Positions 1 through 7,191 of a stretch of DNA of 64,000 nt are shown here, piece after piece. The stretch covers positions 62,001 to 126,000 of the forward strand of contig JAFLCU010000001.1 in NCBI GenBank assembly GCA_017303355.1, in the 5' to 3' direction. Both the position numbers and the translations under genes were made by a program. The notes beneath the pieces are model-generated. The model did no database searches. It was given only the letters and a program-made list of their open reading frames with translations, and was not told the DNA's origin. This DNA comes from Caulobacterales bacterium (GTDB lineage: Bacteria > Pseudomonadota > Alphaproteobacteria > Caulobacterales > Aquidulcibacteraceae). How positions within the stretch are numbered: position 1 is the first letter of the stretch; the number at the start of each line of letters is the position of its first letter.

Positions 1-911
1 ATGGCGCGGCGAATGGCGGTGCATTTTTGGCCGGCCTTCGTCGTCATTTCCCTGGCGACCTCTTTTATGAAGAGATCGAATTCTGGGCTTTCGGGCGTCG
101 CATCGGGGCCAAGGATCGAGGCGTTGAGCGAATCTTGTTCAGCAACGAAACGTACGCCTTCGTTGGCGATGGCCGGATGCGCCTTGAGTTTCGCGGCAGT
201 GTTGGCCGAGCCCGTGAACGAGACGATGTCGCCGACGCTCAAATGATCGAGCAGATCGCCAGCGGCGCCCGCGACCAATTGCAGCGCGCCTTTCGGCAGA
301 ACGTTGGCGTCGAGCATAATGCGGACGGCCGCTTCGGTGAGATAGGCGGTGGCGCTCGCGGGCTTCACGATTGCGGGCATGCCGGCAAGGAAGGTCGGTG
401 CGAGCTTTTCCAACATACCCCAGACGGGGAAATTGAACGCGTTGATGTGCACCGCGACGCCTTGCAGCGATGTGTAAACATGCAGGCCTTGGAACGTGCC
501 GTTGCGCGAAAGCGCCTCGACCGCGCCATCGATCAGGATGCGATCGTTCGGCAGTTCGCGGCGGCCTTTGCCTTGATAGACCGAGAACGTGCCGATGCCG
601 CCTTCGATGTCGATCCAGCTATCGGCTTTGGTCGCGCCGGTATTGGCGCTGAGCGCGTAAAGTTCATCCATGCGCGCCGTGAGCGCTTCGGCGAGCGCTT
701 TCAGCATGCCGGCGCGCTGATGGAAGGTGAGCGCGCGCAGCGCCGGACCACCCTGCTCGCGCGCGAAACGCGCCATCGCGCCAAAATCGAGCCCCTGCGA
801 GGAGGTGAGCGCGACAACTTCGCCGTCGATGGCGGAGCGGAGTTCGGCAAGGTCGCCGGAGCCCGCGACCCAGCGGCCTTCGGCGTAATTTTGCAGAATG
901 ATGGGTTTCAT
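1..911 (-). CDS. paaZ: Phenylacetate degradation protein PaaZ, N-terminal part (runs off the left edge)
   Basis: PaaZ is the bifunctional ring-opening enzyme of the phenylacetyl-CoA pathway: an oxepin-CoA hydrolase (hydratase domain) joined to an aldehyde dehydrogenase that oxidises the ring-cleaved semialdehyde. Reading the minus strand from ATG 911, the frame stays open to base 1 and covers about 303 residues, all in the aldehyde dehydrogenase domain. Visible motifs are AVHINAFNFPVWGMLEKLAP (about 154-173), the VSFTGSA cofactor loop, the general-base Glu in AEQDSLN (about 258) and the nucleophilic Cys in GQKCTAIRR (about 297), spaced as in E. coli PaaZ. The C-terminal MaoC-like hydratase domain lies outside the window. 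The gene follows paaG on the same strand with a gap of about 95 bases, so both probably share the promoter between paaG and paaI. Confidence 0.93.
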   Translation of the reverse strand, partial: MKPIILQNYAEGRWVAGSGDLAELRSAIDGEVVALTSSQGLDFGAMARFAREQGGPALRALTFHQRAGMLKALAEALTARMDELYALSANTGATKADSWIDIEGGIGTFSVYQGKGRRELPNDRILIDGAVEALSRNGTFQGLHVYTSLQGVAVHINAFNFPVWGMLEKLAPTFLAGMPAIVKPASATAYLTEAAVRIMLDANVLPKGALQLVAGAAGDLLDHLSVGDIVSFTGSANTAAKLKAHPAIANEGVRFVAEQDSLNASILGPDATPESPEFDLFIKEVAREMTTKAGQKCTAIRRA

Positions 912-1005
912 GGATTGCTCCGATAGGCATCGGTGCGAGCGCGGCGGCATGTCCGCCGAAGCTCGTAGAACGAAGGCGGGCGCCGCGCGCTCCCACTTGC
1001 CAAAA

Positions 1006-1794
1006 TCAGTGTCCCGTAAAATTCGGCGTACGCTTTTCGAGAAACGCGGCGACGCCTTCGCGATAATCTTGCGTGTGACCCAAGCGGCGCTGCGTGTCGC
1101 GCTCGATGAGCAATTGTTGCTCGAACGAATGCTGCGCGCTCTCGCGGATGAGCTTCTTGGTGCAGGCGAGGCCCTTCGTCGGCGCGGACGCGAATTTCGT
1201 GGCGAGCGCGTCAACCTCGCTCGCCAGCTTGTCGTCATCCACGCATTTCCAGATCATGCCCCAGCTCTCGGCGCGTTCCGCACTCACCGGCTCGCCGGTG
1301 AGTGCGGCGCCAAGCGCGCGTGTAAGGCCGATACCGCGCGGCAGCGTCCACGTGCCGCCGGAATCCGGGATGAGGCCGATATTGGCGAAGCTCTGAATGA
1401 ATTTGGCGCTGCGCGCGGCGATCACGATGTCGCAGGCGAGCGCGATATTCGCGCCAGCGCCGGCGGCTACGCCGTTGACGGCGCAGACAACCGGCATTTC
1501 CAACGTGGCGATGCGTTTGACCAGCGGATTGTAGCGCACCTCCAATGACTCGCCAAGATCGACGCCATCCTCGCTGGGCGCCACCGCGCGATCGGACAAA
1601 TCCTGCCCGGCGCAAAAGCCCCGGCCAGCGCCCGTGAGCACAACGACACGCGCATTGGCTTTGTGAATGTGATCAAACGCGCGACGCACCTCGTCGTGCA
1701 TCTGCACATTGAAGCTATTCAGACGATCCGGACGATTGAGCGTGAGGCGCGCTATGCCTCCGGAAACATCAAGTAGGATGGTTTCGAAATTCAT
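1006..1794 (-). CDS. paaG: PaaG, enoyl-CoA hydratase/isomerase family
   Basis: 262 residues, crotonase fold. PaaG isomerises ring-1,2-epoxyphenylacetyl-CoA to oxepin-CoA and also acts as a delta3,delta2-enoyl-CoA isomerase in the pathway. The sequence shows the oxyanion-hole segments AGRGFCAGQDLSD and GVAAGAGANIALACD, and the catalytic Asp in GLIPDSGGTWTLPR, a PaaG-type replacement for the Glu of typical hydratases. The start at 1794 (MNFETILLD) is chosen because GGAGGAGG stands just upstream on the minus strand; the longer open frame has no homology-like sequence before it. It is divergent from paaI and precedes paaZ. A generic enoyl-CoA hydratase is the alternative, but the motif and neighbours favour PaaG. 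Confidence 0.9.
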   Translation of the reverse strand: MNFETILLDVSGGIARLTLNRPDRLNSFNVQMHDEVRRAFDHIHKANARVVVLTGAGRGFCAGQDLSDRAVAPSEDGVDLGESLEVRYNPLVKRIATLEMPVVCAVNGVAAGAGANIALACDIVIAARSAKFIQSFANIGLIPDSGGTWTLPRGIGLTRALGAALTGEPVSAERAESWGMIWKCVDDDKLASEVDALATKFASAPTKGLACTKKLIRESAQHSFEQQLLIERDTQRRLGHTQDYREGVAAFLEKRTPNFTGH

Positions 1795-1849
1795 CGCGCG
1801 CCTCCTCCGTGGCTCGTCATTTTTCGTGGCGTAGGATAGAAGCATCAAG

Positions 1850-1858
1850 CGGTCAATT
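1850..1858. promoter_or_regulatory. Candidate TetR/PaaR operator half in the paaG-paaI divergent promoter
   Basis: CGGTCAATT lies in the 76-base gap between the divergent paaG and paaI starts. A near-identical CGGTCGATT occurs in the only other promoter-sized gap of the paa cluster, before paaA. The shared motif suggests one regulator for both, most simply the TetR-family product encoded at 7217-7816. Only position and similarity support this. Confidence 0.35.
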
Positions 1859-1870
1859 CGGAGGTGCGGC

Positions 1871-2296
1871 ATGAACGAAGCTGACGGACTCGCACGACGC
1901 GTCGCCGATACTTTGCTGCAACGCGAAGGTACAGGCCCCGCTTGGGGCGTCACAATCGATGACGCGCGCGAAGGCTATGCGCTGGTGCGCATGCATGTGC
2001 GCGACGACATGCTCAACGGCCATCGCATCGCCCATGGCGGCATGATCTTCGCGCTGGCCGATACCGCGTTTGCGTACGCCTGCAATTCACGCAACGAGAG
2101 CGCGGTCGCGCAAAGCGCCACCATTTCGTTCCTCGCGGCGGCGCAGCCAGGCGACACCTTGATCGCGGAAGCGCGCGAGGTTTCCAGGGTGGGCCGCAGC
2201 GGCGTTTATGCCGTGAGCATCCGCGCCGGAGATGGGCGCGCAATCGCTGAATTTACTGGGCTTTCGCGCACAATTGGCGGCGCAATAATTAATTGA
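1871..2296 (+). CDS. paaI: PaaI, hydroxyphenylacetyl-CoA thioesterase
   Basis: 141-residue hotdog-fold thioesterase. PaaI hydrolyses stalled acyl-CoA intermediates of phenylacetate breakdown and so recycles CoA. The characteristic segment is NGHRIAHGGMIFALADTAFA (about 50-69), with the HGG turn and the Asp expected at the active site; the C-terminal half carries GRSGVYAVSIRAGDGRAIAEF. A strong ribosome-binding site, GGAGGTGCGGC, lies directly before ATG 1871. The stop overlaps the putative operator before paaA, so paaI may be cotranscribed with paaABCDE or separated by a second promoter. A second hotdog thioesterase of the same broad family is encoded at 40525-40968. Confidence 0.9.
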   Translation: MNEADGLARRVADTLLQREGTGPAWGVTIDDAREGYALVRMHVRDDMLNGHRIAHGGMIFALADTAFAYACNSRNESAVAQSATISFLAAAQPGDTLIAEAREVSRVGRSGVYAVSIRAGDGRAIAEFTGLSRTIGGAIIN

Positions 2297-2310
2297 CCAA
2301 TCGGTCGATT
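2293..2310. promoter_or_regulatory. Candidate operator before paaA (GACC-AATC-GGTC inverted repeat)
   Basis: TTGACCAATCGGTCGATT contains the 4+4 inverted repeat GACC/GGTC and the CGGTCGATT motif shared with the paaG-paaI gap. It lies 38 bases before the paaA ATG, a usual place for a TetR-family repressor site. PaaR-type TetR repressors that respond to phenylacetyl-CoA are known; which protein binds here is inferred. Confidence 0.4.
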
Positions 2311-2347
2311 ATCGATACAAGACCCTCCCCCGCACGAGGTTTGGCCG

Positions 2348-3352
2348 ATGTACACCACAGATCTCTCCGGCAAGGGCAAAGCGGAAACCGCCGCCGCTGA
2401 AGACCCGGCGATGCTGGCCACGTTCGAGGCGCGCGTCGCCGCCGATGAATTCATCGAGCCGAAGGATTGGATGCCGGAGGCGTACCGCAAAACGCTGATC
2501 CGCCAAATTTCGCAGCACGCGCATTCCGAGATCGTCGGCATGTTGCCGGAAGGCAATTGGATCACGCGCGCGCCGAACCTGCGCCGCAAGGCGATCCTGC
2601 TGGCGAAGGTGCAGGATGAAGGCGGCCACGGGCTTTATCTCTATTGCGCGGCCGAGACGCTGGGCGTCTCGCGCGATGAGATGACGGAAGCTTTGCTGAG
2701 CGGCAAAGCGAAATATTCCACCATCTTTAATTATCCGACGCTGACGTGGGCTGACATAGGGGCGATCGGCTGGCTGGTCGACGGCGCGGCGATCATGAAC
2801 CAGGTGCCGCTGCAGCGGACATCGTATGGGCCGTACGCACGCGCGATGGTTCGTATCTGCAAGGAAGAGAGCTTCCACCAGCGCCAAGGCTACGAGATCA
2901 TGATGCATCTCGCGGCCGGCACGGAGGCGCAAAAGCGCATGGCGCAAGATGCGCTGAACCGGTGGTGGTGGCCGTCGCTGATGATGTTCGGCCCGCCGGA
3001 CGACAAATCGCCGAACACCGAACAAAGCCTACGCTGGCGTATCAAACGCGACACGAACGATGAGCTGCGGCAGAAATTCGTCGACATCACCGTGCCGCAG
3101 GCGGAGGCGATCGGGCTGACCGTGCCTGATCCAGCGTTGAAGTGGAACGAAGAGCGCGGCGCGTATGATTTTGGCGACGTGGATTGGGAAGAGTTTTACG
3201 CGGTGGTGCGCGGCGAAGGCGCGGTCGCGAAAGAGCGCATGCAAGCGCGCCAGAAGGCTTGGGAAGATGGCGCATGGGTGCGTGAAGCGGCGCGCGTGCA
3301 TGCGGAGAAAAAGGCAGTGGGCAATAGGCAGTTGGCAGTAGGGGCGCGGTGA
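2348..3352 (+). CDS. paaA: PaaA, catalytic subunit of the phenylacetyl-CoA 1,2-epoxidase
   Basis: 334 residues. PaaA is the di-iron subunit of the PaaABC(D)E multicomponent oxygenase that epoxidises the aromatic ring of phenylacetyl-CoA. Ferritin-like di-iron motifs are visible: [26 protein letters not shown] (metal-ligand EGGH) and [15 protein letters not shown]. The ATG at 2348 follows the usual family N-terminus. The last 12-13 residues ([12 protein letters not shown]) are unlike the family: they are translated from a heptameric DNA repeat (3312-3344) that forms one arm of a palindrome extending towards paaB. The enzymatic core is intact, so the tail is probably neutral. First gene of paaABCDE. 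Confidence 0.96.
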   Translation: MYTTDLSGKGKAETAAAEDPAMLATFEARVAADEFIEPKDWMPEAYRKTLIRQISQHAHSEIVGMLPEGNWITRAPNLRRKAILLAKVQDEGGHGLYLYCAAETLGVSRDEMTEALLSGKAKYSTIFNYPTLTWADIGAIGWLVDGAAIMNQVPLQRTSYGPYARAMVRICKEESFHQRQGYEIMMHLAAGTEAQKRMAQDALNRWWWPSLMMFGPPDDKSPNTEQSLRWRIKRDTNDELRQKFVDITVPQAEAIGLTVPDPALKWNEERGAYDFGDVDWEEFYAVVRGEGAVAKERMQARQKAWEDGAWVREAARVHAEKKAVGNRQLAVGAR

Positions 3353-3402
3353 TGACCCAACGCTCGAACCTCCTATTGCCTATTGCCAACTGCCCATTGC
3401 CT
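3312..3402. repeat. Palindrome made of GGCARTN heptamers at the paaA-paaB junction
   Basis: The left arm (3313-3342) consists of four tandem 7-base units, GGCAGTG, GGCAATA, GGCAGTT and GGCAGTA. The right arm (3369-3402) is an imperfect reverse complement of it, CCTATTGCCTATTGCCAACT followed by GCCCATTGCC. The element spans the paaA stop codon and encodes the paaA C-terminal tail. Transcribed, it would fold into a long hairpin between paaA and paaB. No transposase is associated. Confidence 0.8.
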
Positions 3403-3416
3403 ACGGAGCGAACGAA

Positions 3417-3710
3417 GTGAGTGACCCATCCAAGGAATGGCCGCTGTGGGAAGTGTTCGTGCGCGGCAAGGGCGGCTTGAGCCATCGCCATGTCGGCAGC
3501 GTGCACGCCGCTGACGGCAAGATGGCGCTTGAGCATGCGCGCGACACATATACGCGGCGCATGGAGGGCGTGAGTTTGTGGGTGCTGCCGTCGGCGCAGA
3601 TCATTGCCTCCGACCCGGGCGACGCGGCGGCGCTGTTCAAGCCCGCGGAAGACAAAGTCTATCGTCACCCGACCTTCTACAAAATTCCTGACGGCATCAA
3701 GCACATCTGA
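3417..3710 (+). CDS. paaB: PaaB, phenylacetyl-CoA epoxidase subunit
   Basis: 97 residues, the normal PaaB length. PaaB is a small structural subunit that bridges PaaAC heterodimers in the epoxidase complex. The family pattern is clear: WPLWEVFVRGKGGLSHRHVG near the N-terminus, ALEHARDTYTRR in the middle, and the end DKVYRHPTFYKIPDGIKHI. Translation begins at GTG 3417. Only 14 bases separate it from the heptamer palindrome, which supplies no obvious strong ribosome-binding site. The stop overlaps the paaC start, so PaaB and PaaC are translationally coupled. Confidence 0.95.
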   Translation: MSDPSKEWPLWEVFVRGKGGLSHRHVGSVHAADGKMALEHARDTYTRRMEGVSLWVLPSAQIIASDPGDAAALFKPAEDKVYRHPTFYKIPDGIKHI

Positions 3711-4471
3711 TGGTGAGCGCACTCCCTCCTCTCGCGGATTATGCGGCGCGGCTTGGCGACGATTCACTCGTGCTCGGGCAGCGGCTCGGCGAATGGTGCG
3801 GACATGCACCGGCGATCGAGGTCGATCTTTCATTATCGAACGTGGCGCTCGATCTGATCGGGCAAGCGACACATTTTCTGGGACTTGCCGGCGCGATCGA
3901 AGGCGCGGGCCGCGATGCGGACAAGCTTGCGTTTCATCGCGACGTGATGGATTTTTCCAATTGCCTGCTGGTCGAGCAGCCGAACGGCGATTTCGCGCAG
4001 ACGATCGCGCGGCAATTTCTGTTCTCGCATTATCAGGCGCTGCTGTTCGAGCAGATGGCGCAAGTAAAGGACGAGCGTTTCGCCGCGATCGCGGCGAAGG
4101 CGCTGAAGGAAGTGAATTATCACGCGACGCTCGCAAGCGATTGGGTCGTGCGCCTGGGCGACGGCACCGATGAGAGCAAGGCGCGCATGATCGCCGGACT
4201 CGATTGGATGTGGCGCTTCACGGACGAATTGTTCGCAATGGATGATGTAGATGCGGCGGCGATCGCGGCTGGCGCAGGCGTGGACAAAGCGGCGCTGCGT
4301 GCGGATTGGGATGCGCGCGTGGATGCGGTGCTGGCGGAAGCGACTTTGGCGCGGCCGGCGGCGCGGCGCGCGATTGTTGGCGGACGTGTTGGGCGGCATT
4401 CGGAACATTTGGGGCATTTGCTGAGCGAGATGCAGTTCCTGCAGCGCGCTTATCCTGGGGCGAGTTGGTGA
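3710..4471 (+). CDS. paaC: PaaC, phenylacetyl-CoA epoxidase structural subunit
   Basis: 253 residues. PaaC has a ferritin-like fold related to PaaA but lacks iron ligands; it forms the PaaAC heterodimer of the ring epoxidase. Recognisable parts are DDSLVLGQRLGEWCGHAP at the N-terminus, NVALDLIGQATHFL, and the C-terminal GGRVGRHSEHLGHLLSEMQF. The ATG at 3710 overlaps the last base of the paaB stop. At the 3' end an in-frame GTG (4468) overlaps the paaC stop as GTGA, the possible original start of paaD before or despite the repeat element that follows. Confidence 0.95.
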   Translation: MVSALPPLADYAARLGDDSLVLGQRLGEWCGHAPAIEVDLSLSNVALDLIGQATHFLGLAGAIEGAGRDADKLAFHRDVMDFSNCLLVEQPNGDFAQTIARQFLFSHYQALLFEQMAQVKDERFAAIAAKALKEVNYHATLASDWVVRLGDGTDESKARMIAGLDWMWRFTDELFAMDDVDAAAIAAGAGVDKAALRADWDARVDAVLAEATLARPAARRAIVGGRVGRHSEHLGHLLSEMQFLQRAYPGASW

Positions 4472-4488
4472 TTGAGGAACGCACCGCT

Positions 4489-4596
4489 CTTCGTCATCCC
4501 GGGGCTCACGAAGTGAGAACCCGGGACCCCGGGGCAAACGACGCGGACGTGGCCCCTGGGTCCCGGATCGCGCTTCGCGCGTCCGGGATGACGAAG
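4489..4596. repeat. Palindromic repeat (copy A) between paaC and paaD
   Basis: The ends are exact inverted repeats, CTTCGTCATCCCGG (4489-4502) and CCGGGATGACGAAG (4583-4596). Internal arms GGGCTCACGAAGTGAGAACC and GGTCCCGGATCGCGCTTCGC can each fold. Related copies lie at 5053-5163 and, in diverged form, 60600-60721. This resembles the mobile palindromic repeats common in intergenic DNA of alphaproteobacteria; no coding capacity of its own is seen. The right terminal repeat contains the ATG used here as the start of paaD, and the paaD frame is open through the whole element. Confidence 0.8.
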
Positions 4597-5049
4597 GAGA
4601 TCAGACGGATTCTGGAGAGCGTGCCCGATCCGGAAATTCCGGCTGTGTCGGTTGTTGATCTTGGCATCGTGCGCGAGGTGAGCGCGGATCGCGTGGTGAT
4701 TACGCCGACTTACACCGGCTGCCCAGCAACGCATACGATTGAGCAGAGCATTCGCGCGGCGCTGGATGCACATGGCTTTGCCGATGTGGCGATCGAGACG
4801 GCATTGGCGCCGCCGTGGTCGACCGATTGGATTTCCGATGCGGGGCGCGAGAAATTGCGCGCTTACGGCATTGCGCCGCCGCCGAAGGGCGCTGGCGCTT
4901 CGGCGCTGAAGAACGCGCAAGCGGCGGAATGTCCGCGCTGCGGCTCGATGCACACGGAAGAGGTTTCGCGTTTTGGCTCGACGCCCTGCAAGGCGCTGTG
5001 GCGCTGCAAGGCGTGCGCGGAGCCATTTGATAGATTCAAATGTCATTGA
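4588..5049 (+). CDS. paaD: PaaD, SufT/MIP18-family assembly factor of the epoxidase
   Basis: 153 residues from ATG 4588. PaaD is required for an active PaaABCE oxygenase, probably in Fe-S or iron loading of its partners, and belongs to the DUF59/MIP18 family. The N-terminal domain carries VPDPEIPAVSVVDLGIVREV and PTYTGCPA with the conserved Cys. The C-terminus is a four-Cys zinc-ribbon-like unit (CPRC, then STPC and CKAC). Two starts are possible. ATG 4588 lies inside the terminal repeat of copy A without a strong ribosome-binding site. GTG 4468 overlaps the paaC stop and would add a 40-residue, largely repeat-encoded extension. The ATG gives the normal family N-terminus. Confidence 0.88.
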   Translation: MTKEIRRILESVPDPEIPAVSVVDLGIVREVSADRVVITPTYTGCPATHTIEQSIRAALDAHGFADVAIETALAPPWSTDWISDAGREKLRAYGIAPPPKGAGASALKNAQAAECPRCGSMHTEEVSRFGSTPCKALWRCKACAEPFDRFKCH

Positions 5050-5052
5050 GTT

Positions 5053-5163
5053 CTTCGTCAATCCGGGGCTCGCAAAGCGAGAGCCCGGAATCCAGGGCCG
5101 CCACCGCGTCGTTTGCCCTGGGTTCCGGGTTCAATGCTGCGCATTGCCCCGGAATGACGAAAG
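5053..5163. repeat. Palindromic repeat (copy B) between paaD and paaE
   Basis: Ends CTTCGTCAATCCGGGG and CCCCGGAATGACGAAAG are inverted repeats of each other and match the ends of copy A at 4489-4596 with few changes. Inner arms GGGCTCGCAAAGCGAGAGCC and GGTTCCGGGTTCAATGCTGC repeat the same two-hairpin design. It fills nearly all of the paaD-paaE gap and ends 15 bases before the paaE ATG. Confidence 0.78.
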
Positions 5164-5178
5164 TTTGGATGTCGTCGC

Positions 5179-6255
5179 ATGAGTCATGAATTCCATCGCT
5201 TGCGCGTCGCTGAGGTGAAGCGCGAGACGCCGGATGCGGTTTCGGTGCGGTTTGAGCTGAGCGAGGCGCTGCGCGAAACATTTGCGTTTCGCGCCGGCCA
5301 GCATTTGACGTTTCGGCGCGAAATTGGCGGCGAAGAAGTGCGCCGAAATTATTCGGTATGCGTGGCGCCCAGCGAAGGCATGCTGAAGATCGGCGTGAAG
5401 AAGATCGCGGGCGGCGCATTTTCGTCTTGGGTGAATGACGAGCTGAAGGCCGGCGACGAACTCGACGTGATGGCGCCGCATGGTTCGTTCTGCTGGAATT
5501 TCGACGCCGAGGCGCGGCGCGAATATGTGGGTTTCGCGGGCGGTTCGGGGATTACGCCGGTGCTCTCGCTGATGAAGACGGCGCTGGCGATGGAGCCGCA
5601 CTCGCGCTTCACCCTCTTCTACGGCAACCGCAATTCGATCGGCGTGATGTTTCTGGAAGAGATCGCCGATCTGAAGGATCGCTATCTCGACCGGCTCTCG
5701 ATCTTTCATTTCCTCGAAGACGAGGAGGAAGAGATCGACTTGTTCAACGGCCGGCTCGATCGCGCCAAGGTCGATGATTTACTCGCGACGCTGGTAAAGC
5801 CCGCACACGTGGATGCGTTCTTCATCTGTGGGCCTGGGCCGATGATGGATGCGGTTGAGGAAGCTCTGGTCGCGAAAGATGTCGAGAAATCGCGCGTCCT
5901 GATCGAGCGCTTCACCACCGGGCCGCTCTCGGAAGCGCAAGCGGCGGCGGCGCGCGCGTTGGAGCAGAAGGCGGCGGGCCTGAAGATGAGCGTGATGCTG
6001 AATGGCCGGCGGGTGAATGTGAGCTTCGATCCGGCGCAGCATTCGATCTTGGACAATGTCCGCGCAGCAGGCCTGCCCGCGCCGTTCGCCTGCAAAGGCG
6101 GCGTCTGCGCCACGTGCCGCGCCAAAGTCACGGCTGGCGAAGTCAGCATGAAGGTGAATTACGGGTTGTCAGAGCAAGAGATCGCGGACGGTTACGTGCT
6201 GACATGCCAGGCGACGCCGGTGAGTGAAGGTGTTGTGCTGACATACGACGTTTAG
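5179..6255 (+). CDS. paaE: PaaE, NADPH-dependent reductase of the phenylacetyl-CoA epoxidase
   Basis: 358 residues. PaaE passes electrons from NAD(P)H through FAD and a [2Fe-2S] centre to the di-iron site of PaaA. Domains in order: FAD-binding beta barrel with RRNYSVC (about 1-105), NAD(P)-binding domain with GFAGGSGITPVLSL and FFICGPGPMMDAV (about 110-235), and a C-terminal plant-type ferredoxin with CKGGVCATCRAK plus a fourth Cys in LTCQA. Length and order match PaaE. It is the last gene of the operon; the next gene, on the other strand, starts 24 bases beyond its stop. Confidence 0.95.
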   Translation: MSHEFHRLRVAEVKRETPDAVSVRFELSEALRETFAFRAGQHLTFRREIGGEEVRRNYSVCVAPSEGMLKIGVKKIAGGAFSSWVNDELKAGDELDVMAPHGSFCWNFDAEARREYVGFAGGSGITPVLSLMKTALAMEPHSRFTLFYGNRNSIGVMFLEEIADLKDRYLDRLSIFHFLEDEEEEIDLFNGRLDRAKVDDLLATLVKPAHVDAFFICGPGPMMDAVEEALVAKDVEKSRVLIERFTTGPLSEAQAAAARALEQKAAGLKMSVMLNGRRVNVSFDPAQHSILDNVRAAGLPAPFACKGGVCATCRAKVTAGEVSMKVNYGLSEQEIADGYVLTCQATPVSEGVVLTYDV

Positions 6256-6279
6256 GATTCCCCCGCGAAAACGCAACCG

Positions 6280-6759
6280 CTACGCTGGCGCCGGTGGCGA
6301 CTCCACATCAACACCCGCTTCGCGTAGGCGCCTCTTGGCGGATTCGATCGTCGCGGCGTCAAACTTATCGGGATGACGGAGCACGATAGCCTCTCCGGTG
6401 TACTCGGCCATATTCATGGCCAGCAGCATATCGAACCCCTCGCCGCTGCCCTTCGCCAAAGCCCAGTCACGCAGCGTTTCGACGACACCAACCTTCGCCG
6501 CCTTCTGCCGCGTCCGGTTGAGTCTCGTTGTCTTGCCGCGTTCGTTCGTCAGCGCATATTCAAACGCGTTGATCGTGCGCCAAAAGTCGTATTCGACGCT
6601 TCCTGGCTGTTCGGACGGGACGAGCGATATGAGCCGACGTATTGCCGCTTGCTCGATCTCCAAATCGCCTTGCCGGCGCGCATTGGCGATATAATTGCGT
6701 AGTTCGCGTACGCTATCGCACCTGGCGATCGCCGCTAGAATTTTCTGCCGGCTATTCAT
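6280..6759 (-). CDS. Hypothetical protein, second gene of a two-gene cassette
   Basis: 159 residues, not recognised. It is predicted soluble and helical, with no signal peptide or membrane segment. The N-terminal half (MNSRQKILAAIARCDSVREL, then an Arg-rich RNYIANARRQGDLEIEQAAIR) looks like a helical repeat. The middle EYDFWRTINAFEYALT and GKTTRLNRTRQK segments are basic and aromatic. The C-terminal part ends in TGEAIVLRHPDKFDAATI and a charged helix. The start at ATG 6759 is chosen because it lies 4 bases after the stop of the upstream gene, giving a coupled pair. The two genes lie between paaE and the TetR gene and use fewer GC-rich codons than their neighbours, which hints at transfer; this is an impression, not a calculation. 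Confidence 0.7.
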   Translation of the reverse strand: MNSRQKILAAIARCDSVRELRNYIANARRQGDLEIEQAAIRRLISLVPSEQPGSVEYDFWRTINAFEYALTNERGKTTRLNRTRQKAAKVGVVETLRDWALAKGSGEGFDMLLAMNMAEYTGEAIVLRHPDKFDAATIESAKRRLREAGVDVESPPAPA

Positions 6760-6763
6760 TGAA

Positions 6764-7105
6764 CTATTCCTCAAACTGATAGCGCGTGGCGCTTGAAAAA
6801 ATATTGTCGCCGCGCGTGATGCGCACATTGCTGCGATACAGCTTGTATCCCCTGCTTTCCAATATCTGTCTGATCATATGGCCAACCATCTGCTTCATAC
6901 GGTCTTCGCCGATGACCGCGCCAAAGCGCACCACCAAGCCGGGCGAGAGCGGCTCAGCGGCAGGCCGCCCCAGATAGCTGGCTGTTTCCATGCGAATGAT
7001 ATTGTCGGCTTGATTCAGAAACCTCCAAACAGCGGCGCCGTTTGAAGATTCATAGGTGCCGACAAAGCGGCCAGGTTCATAGCGAAGCATGGTGTTTTTT
7101 GACAT
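6764..7105 (-). CDS. Hypothetical protein, first gene of a two-gene cassette
   Basis: 113 residues, not recognised. It is a small soluble protein whose C-terminal 45 residues (MKQMVGHMIRQILESRGYKL, then YRSNVRITRGDNIFSSATRY) suggest a small winged-helix-like or DNA-contacting fold; this is a guess from the pattern. No signal peptide. The ATG at 7105 lies directly behind a palindromic promoter-like region (7098-7124). Downstream, 4 bases separate it from the second hypothetical gene, so both are probably one transcript. The pair size (about 110 and 160 residues) also resembles toxin-antitoxin modules, but no known toxin motif is visible. Confidence 0.68.
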   Translation of the reverse strand: MSKNTMLRYEPGRFVGTYESSNGAAVWRFLNQADNIIRMETASYLGRPAAEPLSPGLVVRFGAVIGEDRMKQMVGHMIRQILESRGYKLYRSNVRITRGDNIFSSATRYQFEE

Positions 7106-7112
7106 GCCTAAT

Positions 7113-7124
7113 TTGACATGTCAA
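7113..7124. promoter_or_regulatory. Perfect 12-base palindrome TTGACATGTCAA before the hypothetical pair
   Basis: TTGACATGTCAA begins 8 bases upstream of the minus-strand start at 7105. A second TTTGACATG copy overlaps that start codon (7099-7107), so the motif occurs twice with a 13-base period. This is the layout of an autoregulatory operator, and a -35-like TTGACA is embedded in it. The binding protein is unknown. Confidence 0.5.
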
Positions 7125-7191
7125 TTACAGACGGAAGCCGACTCAAGCGATCAGGCGCCCACGCCCATCCGATCGCTTCGCGACCACCTTA

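Noticed and set aside
27..926. Long plus-strand open frame at the left edge
   Set aside because: It is the complement of the paaZ gene; the minus-strand frame encodes unmistakable PaaZ motifs, while this one has no family pattern and is Arg-rich.
3312..3402. Heptamer palindrome as a CRISPR array
   Set aside because: Units are adjacent without spacers, unit length is 7, and no cas genes are present.
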